From: Actinomycetales bacterium
GTDB lineage: Bacteria > Actinomycetota > Actinomycetes > Nanopelagicales > Nanopelagicaceae
Reading direction: 5' to 3'
Length of the DNA: 37,995 nt
Assembly: GCA_018969355.1 (NCBI GenBank)
Contig: JAGWYO010000015.1
Span: forward strand, 1-37,995
Numbering within the stretch: the stretch's first letter is position 1; each line of letters opens with the position of its first letter. Of this stretch, positions 33,019 through 37,995 are shown one piece after another. The notes below the pieces were generated by a model. That model was not told the DNA's origin, ran no database searches, and was given only the letters and a program-made list of their open reading frames with translations. The position numbers were made by a program, and so were the translations under genes.

Positions 33019-34869
33019 ATGCGCATTACCCAGATTCAAGGTTTGCGTGCACTTGCGGCGATATTGGTTACTGTTTTTCATGCCCGAATAGTTCCTGGTG
33101 GATTTATCGGCGTTGATATCTTCTATGTTATCTCCGGATACTTGATTACCGGGCTGATTCTGCGCGAGATAGAAGATACCGGCACCCTGGATTTAAAGAG
33201 CTTCTACCAACGCCGTATCAAACGTCTTTTGCCGACTTCTGTGTTTGTGCTTTTTGTAACAGCTGCTTTTGCTTGGATACTTCTCCCCCCGATCGTTCGT
33301 GATTCTCTCGGCCGTGATCTTTTTGCTGCTGCTACTTATATCTCGAATTATCTCTTCGCATGGTGGCAAAACGATTATCAAAATCTCAATGCCACACCGT
33401 CACCCTTTATTCACTACTGGTCTTTAGCTGTTGAAGAGCAGTTTTATCTGATCTGGCCAATCTTCATACTCTTGTTAGCACGATACGGAAAGAAGATAAT
33501 TTTCCTTGGAATTGCTGCAACAACTACGCTCTCTTTGCTCTTTTCCATCTATCTGACTCAAGTCGCACCTATTTGGGCTTTCTATTCTTTACCAACACGC
33601 GCATGGGAGCTAGGTTTTGGGGCTCTACTACTTTTTCTTCCAGAAAGTAATAAAAGAGTTCGTCTATATCCGTGGCTTGGATTGCTAGGCATTGTATTTG
33701 CATCATTTACATTCAATGAAAATACTGCTTTCCCTGGAAAAAATGCCTTACTTCCAGTGCTGGCCACTGTTGTGCTCATCGCTTCAATCTCCTTTTGGCC
33801 TCCGATATTTAATGATGTAGCTAACTCTGGTTTGAGTCAATGGTTAGGTGCAATTTCCTACCCCCTCTATTTATGGCATTGGCCGGCATTGGTATTGCCC
33901 AGCAGCGCTCTTGGACGACCATTGCGCATCTATGAGCGATTCCTGTGCATTCTTTTAACAATCGTACTTGCTCATTTCACGAGCAAATATATAGAAGAGC
34001 CTCTACGCCATAGGCAAATTGCAGTTACAACTGTGTATAAAGGTGCTGCGATAACAACTGCGATTTCATTGATCGTCGGAATCACTATCGCCTTTAGTAC
34101 CTCGTCCATCATCACCACCAGGGGCGAAGTAAGTTACAAGTTTGATTTGAAAAAGGTCATGCAAAAGCCTGCCGTATATGGAGATGACTGCCATGTCAAT
34201 TACGGTGAAACTAAGTCGGGCTATTGCACATTTGGAAACAAAAACTCTTCCCACACCATCGTTCTCTACGGTGACTCCCATGCAGCTCAGTGGTTCCCGC
34301 CCCTAGAAAAGCTTGCGCGCGAGCGTGGTTTCAAACTAGTTTCACTGACAAAATCTGCCTGTCCTGCAGTTGATGTATTGCGGCCAGATCAGGGCGCCTT
34401 CAAGATGGTGCATTGTATAAAGTGGCGTCAGAATTCAATCGAGAGAATTGCAAAGCTCAAACCGATGGCAGTCATAACCAGTAACTTCCAATACTTCACG
34501 CCCGCAAATGAAAAAATCAGCCGTGCTCAGTGGTGGCGTGATGGTCAAAGAAAATTACTCAATGATCTGCAGGGAAAAACTGAGCATTTGATTTACATCA
34601 GTGATACACCTAGGCCTCTTCGCGATATCCCTAACTGTCTGGCCTCGCGCAAATCCTCTTCCTGCGACTCCACCGAAAAAACTCCCGTATCGATTATCTC
34701 TGGCTTTGAGATAATTGATCCAAATCCATGGCTTTGTTCCTCCTACTGCCCAGCCATCCTTGATGGCGTTGTTGCCTATCGCGATGCATCTCACATTTCT
34801 GTTGCAATCTCCTTAAAGTTGCTACCCAAACTTGAAGCTGCGCTACTTGCAAAGGGGCTCTTTGCCTAA
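33019..34869 (+). CDS. OafA-like membrane acyltransferase fused to an SGNH domain
   Basis: Predicted O-acetyltransferase for a surface polysaccharide or cell-wall glycan, 616 residues. Residues 1-370 form the acyltransferase-3 membrane domain with about ten helices, including the N-terminal GLRALAAILV-FH pattern and VDIFYVISGYLI, and EEQFYLIWP. Residues about 385-616 form an extracellular SGNH hydrolase-like domain: GDSH with S420, and D589-x2-H592. Its true acceptor is not known. It follows apt by two bases, so it is probably read with it. Two cysteine pairs in the outer domain may form disulfides. Confidence 0.9.
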   Translation: MRITQIQGLRALAAILVTVFHARIVPGGFIGVDIFYVISGYLITGLILREIEDTGTLDLKSFYQRRIKRLLPTSVFVLFVTAAFAWILLPPIVRDSLGRDLFAAATYISNYLFAWWQNDYQNLNATPSPFIHYWSLAVEEQFYLIWPIFILLLARYGKKIIFLGIAATTTLSLLFSIYLTQVAPIWAFYSLPTRAWELGFGALLLFLPESNKRVRLYPWLGLLGIVFASFTFNENTAFPGKNALLPVLATVVLIASISFWPPIFNDVANSGLSQWLGAISYPLYLWHWPALVLPSSALGRPLRIYERFLCILLTIVLAHFTSKYIEEPLRHRQIAVTTVYKGAAITTAISLIVGITIAFSTSSIITTRGEVSYKFDLKKVMQKPAVYGDDCHVNYGETKSGYCTFGNKNSSHTIVLYGDSHAAQWFPPLEKLARERGFKLVSLTKSACPAVDVLRPDQGAFKMVHCIKWRQNSIERIAKLKPMAVITSNFQYFTPANEKISRAQWWRDGQRKLLNDLQGKTEHLIYISDTPRPLRDIPNCLASRKSSSCDSTEKTPVSIISGFEIIDPNPWLCSSYCPAILDGVVAYRDASHISVAISLKLLPKLEAALLAKGLFA

Positions 34870-34890
34870 CTCTGTGGCAAGATGCATTCC

Positions 34891-35535
34891 ATGGCTGAGT
34901 TGATTTATTACTGCGGAACGATGGATAGCGGAAAATCCACTCTTGCACTGCAGACCGCCCACAACCACCAGTCTCGCGGCAGATCTGGTCTGATCTTTAC
35001 CAACAAGGATCGAGCAGGTAGTGGAATCATCTCATCACGTTTAGGCTTATCTAGTCCTGCAATTGAAGTCATTGCTTCTTTAGATATTCATAAATACGTT
35101 GTTGACGCACTTTCTGCTGGAGATCGCATTGATTACATCATTTGTGATGAAGCCCAGTTCTATGAACAAGAGCAAATAGAACAACTAGCAAGAATTGTTG
35201 ATGGCCTGGGAATTGATGTTTATGCATTTGGGATTCTCAGTGACTTTCGCACACGGCTCTTTCCTGGATCACAACGACTGGTAGAACTGGCAGATCGTGT
35301 ACACACATTACAAGTTGAAGCGTTGTGCTGGTGTGGTTCTCGTGCCACTCATAATGCTCGCACAGTGGGTGGAGTAATGGTTGTTGAGGGTGAGCAAGTA
35401 GTTGTTGGGGATATCTCCCCTGGAAGTGAAGTTGGTTATGAAGTTTTGTGCCGTCGCCACCATATGCGCCAAGTTACAGCGCGCGCGTCTCGCGCAGGTC
35501 ATGTATCTTCGCAACCTCTCCCATTTAAGGAGTAG
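34891..35535 (+). CDS. tdk: Thymidine kinase, TK1 type
   Basis: Phosphorylates thymidine to dTMP for salvage. The 214-residue protein has the P-loop GTMDSGKST (9-17), CDEAQFY as Walker B, and zinc-binding cysteines in LCWCG and LCRRHH. Starts are uncertain: ATG at 34891 is favoured by a CAAGAT element seven bases upstream and by the family N-terminus; ATG at 34882 would add three residues. Possession of TK1 with apt fits an organism that salvages nucleosides and bases. Confidence 0.94.
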   Translation: MAELIYYCGTMDSGKSTLALQTAHNHQSRGRSGLIFTNKDRAGSGIISSRLGLSSPAIEVIASLDIHKYVVDALSAGDRIDYIICDEAQFYEQEQIEQLARIVDGLGIDVYAFGILSDFRTRLFPGSQRLVELADRVHTLQVEALCWCGSRATHNARTVGGVMVVEGEQVVVGDISPGSEVGYEVLCRRHHMRQVTARASRAGHVSSQPLPFKE

Positions 35536-35553
35536 CCAATTCAAGGAGTACCT

Positions 35554-36594
35554 ATGAAGGCACGTGGATTAGCAGCATTAACCCCTAAAGCACCTCTGAC
35601 TTCATTTGAATTTGAACGTCGTGATTTGGGTGCCCACGATGTAGCTCTAGACATCGCCTATGCCGGTATATGCCATTCTGATATCCACCAAGTGCGTGAA
35701 GAATGGGGCCCAGCGATATTTCCCATGGTTCCAGGTCATGAAATAGCAGGAACAGTCAGTGCCATTGGTAGCTCAGTAACACGATTTAAGGTTGGCGATC
35801 TGATAGGAGTTGGTGTTTTCATTGATTCTTGTCGCACATGCGCCAGTTGTATTGCTGGATTGCAACAATATTGCCAAGAAGGAATGACCGGTACATACAA
35901 TTCAATAGAGCGAGATGGAAGAACAGTTGCCTTTGGTGGGTATTCAAATCTCTTTGTTATTGATGAAGATTATGCCGTTCATATCCCACCTCACCTGCCC
36001 TTAGCTGGTGTAGCGCCTTTACTATGCGCAGGGATTACATTGTATTCGCCACTTCGCACATGGAATGTTGGACCTGGAAGCAAAGTGGCGGTTATGGGCC
36101 TTGGCGGGTTAGGACACATGGGTGTGAAATTCGCTGTAGCGATGGGCGCAGAAGTAAGCGTACTTTCCCACTCTCCTTCGAAAAAAGCTGATGCGTTAGC
36201 GATGGGTGCAAAGCACTTCATCGACACCAGCATATCCGGAGCACTCAAGCCTCTGAATAAATCTTTCGATCTAGTCCTCAACACCGTAAGTGCTTATCTT
36301 GATATTAATGAGTACTTAGATCTTCTCAAGTTAGACGCAACATTGGTAGTAATCGGCTTGCCAGGAAGGCCATATGAGGTAAGTGCTGGCGCTTTACTCA
36401 ATGGCCGCAGAAGAATTGCCGGTTCGATGATCGGTGGCATTGCCGAAATGCAAGAGATGCTGGATTTTTGCGGAAAGCATTCGATTGTCAGCGATGTCGA
36501 AATTGTTGAGGCAGGTTATGCAAACACCGCATATGAGCGAACTATCGCAAGTGATGTTAAATACCGCTTTGTTATCGATGCAGCTTCATTCTAA
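35554..36594 (+). CDS. Zinc-dependent alcohol dehydrogenase, cinnamyl-alcohol/YahK type
   Basis: NADP(H)-dependent medium-chain alcohol dehydrogenase, 346 residues. Catalytic zinc ligands C40, H62 and a third cysteine in LLCAGIT, structural zinc C93, C96, C99 and C107, and the cofactor loop GLGGLGHMGVK are present. The closest recognisable group reduces aldehydes (cinnamyl-alcohol or YahK-like). The ATG follows a strong AAGGAG site; an identical AAGGAG lies 16 bases earlier across the tdk stop. The stop overlaps that of the DUF554 gene. Confidence 0.92.
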   Translation: MKARGLAALTPKAPLTSFEFERRDLGAHDVALDIAYAGICHSDIHQVREEWGPAIFPMVPGHEIAGTVSAIGSSVTRFKVGDLIGVGVFIDSCRTCASCIAGLQQYCQEGMTGTYNSIERDGRTVAFGGYSNLFVIDEDYAVHIPPHLPLAGVAPLLCAGITLYSPLRTWNVGPGSKVAVMGLGGLGHMGVKFAVAMGAEVSVLSHSPSKKADALAMGAKHFIDTSISGALKPLNKSFDLVLNTVSAYLDINEYLDLLKLDATLVVIGLPGRPYEVSAGALLNGRRRIAGSMIGGIAEMQEMLDFCGKHSIVSDVEIVEAGYANTAYERTIASDVKYRFVIDAASF

Positions 36595-37325
36595 ATAAAG
36601 GAGTTCACCAGCATCGCAAGTAATGGTGCAATAGCCAAGGCTGGAAGCAGATTGCCAACAGCGACATGTTTTATATTAAGTAAGCGCATACCGATTCCAA
36701 TCAGAAGCACACCGCCCACAACTGTCATTGCATCAACCTGATATCCCGCAAGGATTTCACCTAGCACTAGCCCAATAAATGTCCAGAGACCTTGATACAC
36801 GCCGACTGGAATAGCAGCCACCGCCACTCCCCAACCAAGTGAGGAAGCAAAAGCCATAGCGGCAAAAAAGTCGAGAACGCTTTTTAATAAGAGCTGATCA
36901 ATTCCATTAGACATTCCGTCGCTGATGCTGCCCAAGATTGCTAAAGGTCCAATTGCAAAAAGTAAAGAGGCTGTAACAAAGCCTTCAACAAATTGACTCT
37001 CTTGTGATGCCCTAAATCTTTGTCGCAGATTTTCACCTAGGTGATCTAAACGATCTTCCAATTTCAATGCTGAACCAATGAGTCCTCCACAAACAAGTGA
37101 ACCAAGAACTACCAGTAATGGCCAACCCGTTGGAAGAGAATCAACATACCGCGAAGACCACATGGGTATTAGAGCAGAAGCTGCGCCTATCAACGTTGCT
37201 AAACCTAAAACATCTGTCAGCAATGTTCTTGTTCTAGTGCTCAATCGATGACCAATAACTATTCCAAGGACTGCTCCCCCAATGATTGCAATGATATTGA
37301 TGAGCGTGCCAATGCCTGGAAACAT
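36591..37325 (-). CDS. DUF554-family membrane protein
   Basis: 244 residues, seven or so predicted membrane segments, DUF554 family of unknown function (YdfK-like, possibly transporter). It begins MFPGIGTLINIIAIIGGAVLG, shown in part, and repeats glycine-rich helices such as VVLGSLVCGGLIGSALK. The start at 37325 is fixed by TATTCT six bases upstream; ATG at 37391 would add 22 residues of no resemblance. Divergent from the YczE-like gene. Confidence 0.85.
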   Translation of the reverse strand: MFPGIGTLINIIAIIGGAVLGIVIGHRLSTRTRTLLTDVLGLATLIGAASALIPMWSSRYVDSLPTGWPLLVVLGSLVCGGLIGSALKLEDRLDHLGENLRQRFRASQESQFVEGFVTASLLFAIGPLAILGSISDGMSNGIDQLLLKSVLDFFAAMAFASSLGWGVAVAAIPVGVYQGLWTFIGLVLGEILAGYQVDAMTVVGGVLLIGIGMRLLNIKHVAVGNLLPALAIAPLLAMLVNSFI

Positions 37326-37331
37326 TGCTGA

Positions 37332-37337
37332 AGAATA
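37332..37337 (-). promoter_or_regulatory. Leaderless minus-10 element of the DUF554 gene
   Basis: On the minus strand TATTCT is followed by exactly six bases (TCAGCA) and the ATG at 37325. No ribosome site is present. Confidence 0.5.
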
Positions 37338-37363
37338 GCCTGATAACTCAGGTATCGTTGCAC

Positions 37364-37369
37364 TAGACT
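37364..37369 (+). promoter_or_regulatory. Leaderless minus-10 element of the YczE-like gene
   Basis: TAGACT is followed by exactly six bases (CCCACA) and ATG at 37376. It selects this ATG over the in-frame ATG at 37394, which has GGAAAG upstream. Confidence 0.45.
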
Positions 37370-37375
37370 CCCACA

Positions 37376-37995
37376 ATGTCCTGGAAAGCATTCATGGAGT
37401 TTCTACGCCCACATCGCACAGTTCCAGTAACTCCTTGGAGCGCACAATCAAAATGGGATCTTGGATTTACTCGCATAATTATTTTATGGTTTGGGCTATT
37501 TATCTTCGGACTTGGAGATGGCTTTGTTATTCAAAGCAATATCGGCAATGGCCCCTGGTCGGTCTTGGCGCAAGGAATCTCCAAGCATTTGGATATCACT
37601 ATGGGTTGGTCAACTTTTGGAATCAGTGCACTAGTGTTATTGGGTTGGATACCTCTTCGTGAAAAGCCAGGCTTTGGAACGATTTCAAATATAGTTATCA
37701 TCGCCTTAGCTATTGAATGTGGTGTCACATTTATTCCGCTGCAAGATAATTTTCTGATTGGGATTATCTATACCGTGTTGGGTATAACCATGGTGGGAGT
37801 AGCTTCTGCTCTCTACATCACCTGTGGGCTAGGACCTGGACCGCGAGATGGATTGATGACTGGTATTCACTTTGCTACTGGCATTCGTGTGGGCAGAGTG
37901 CGCCTGGCCATCGAAGGCACGGTATGCGCCCTTGGGTGGTTCCTTGGTGGAACGGTGGGCCTTGGCACGCTACTTTTTGCCACCTTAGTCGGACA
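37376..37995 (+). CDS. YczE/YitT-like membrane protein, 3' end cut by the window
   Basis: The frame is open to the window end, 206 codons visible. It reads MSWKAFMEFLRPHRTVP at the start, then hydrophobic helices with IGNGPWSVLAQGIS and TCGLGPGPRDGLMTG, the pattern of YczE-type membrane proteins, in which two similar GPWD/GPRD-like turns recur. The function is unknown; relatives influence peptide antibiotic production or are regulated by nearby GntR genes. Neither a GntR gene nor the end of the protein is in the window. Confidence 0.82.
   Translation, partial: MSWKAFMEFLRPHRTVPVTPWSAQSKWDLGFTRIIILWFGLFIFGLGDGFVIQSNIGNGPWSVLAQGISKHLDITMGWSTFGISALVLLGWIPLREKPGFGTISNIVIIALAIECGVTFIPLQDNFLIGIIYTVLGITMVGVASALYITCGLGPGPRDGLMTGIHFATGIRVGRVRLAIEGTVCALGWFLGGTVGLGTLLFATLVG

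Overview
The window is a densely packed housekeeping segment of an actinobacterial chromosome. The clearest markers are a mycothiol ligase (mshC), the pafBC pair, a GarA/FtsR-type cluster beside gcvH and gcvP, the DUF3090 and SCO1664-type families, and a HelY-like helicase. The base composition is low for the phylum, near the mid-40s percent GC by eye. Intergenic space is minimal and genes often share start or stop codons. Together these suggest a streamlined lineage such as freshwater Nanopelagicales (acI). That placement is an inference; no rRNA or marker tree is available here.

Layout. Positions 1-9553: end of ald, xerD, a ParA-like ATPase with a small ribbon-helix-helix partner on the minus strand, then scpA-scpB-rluB, a 271-base AT-rich gap, aroH-tyrA, a fused cmk-der gene and a CDP-alcohol phosphatidyltransferase. 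Positions 9537-15198: glycine-cleavage cluster gcvH, garA-like FHA gene, ftsR-like MerR gene, bifunctional-nuclease gene, second MerR gene, gcvP; the order is that of mycobacteria. Positions 15215-24502, all minus: trmI-pafB-pafC-tatA-tatC-lipid kinase-helicase-5'-3' exonuclease-lnt. Positions 24554-31032: a RecB-like Fe-S nuclease, a HAD hydrolase, a PAC2 protein, mshC, and the trio of kinase-like protein, DUF3090 protein and phosphomutase, then an aldo/keto reductase. Positions 31029-37995: M20 peptidase, tRNA-Leu(GAG), apt, an acyltransferase-SGNH membrane protein, thymidine kinase, a zinc alcohol dehydrogenase, a DUF554 protein and a truncated YczE-like membrane protein.

Two window-wide patterns stand out. 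First, many operon-leading genes have a TANNNT hexamer ending exactly six (sometimes seven) bases before the start codon. This is the geometry of leaderless transcription, and I used it to choose several starts. Second, four of the six convergent gene pairs overlap by exactly four bases and share their stop codons (TTAA or CTAA).

The most informative absence is between pafB and trmI. In Mycobacterium and Streptomyces that stretch carries the ATPase, dop, pup, prcBA and pafA genes of the proteasome-pupylation system. Here the two genes overlap and nothing lies between them. No mobile element, CRISPR array, rRNA or prophage was seen.
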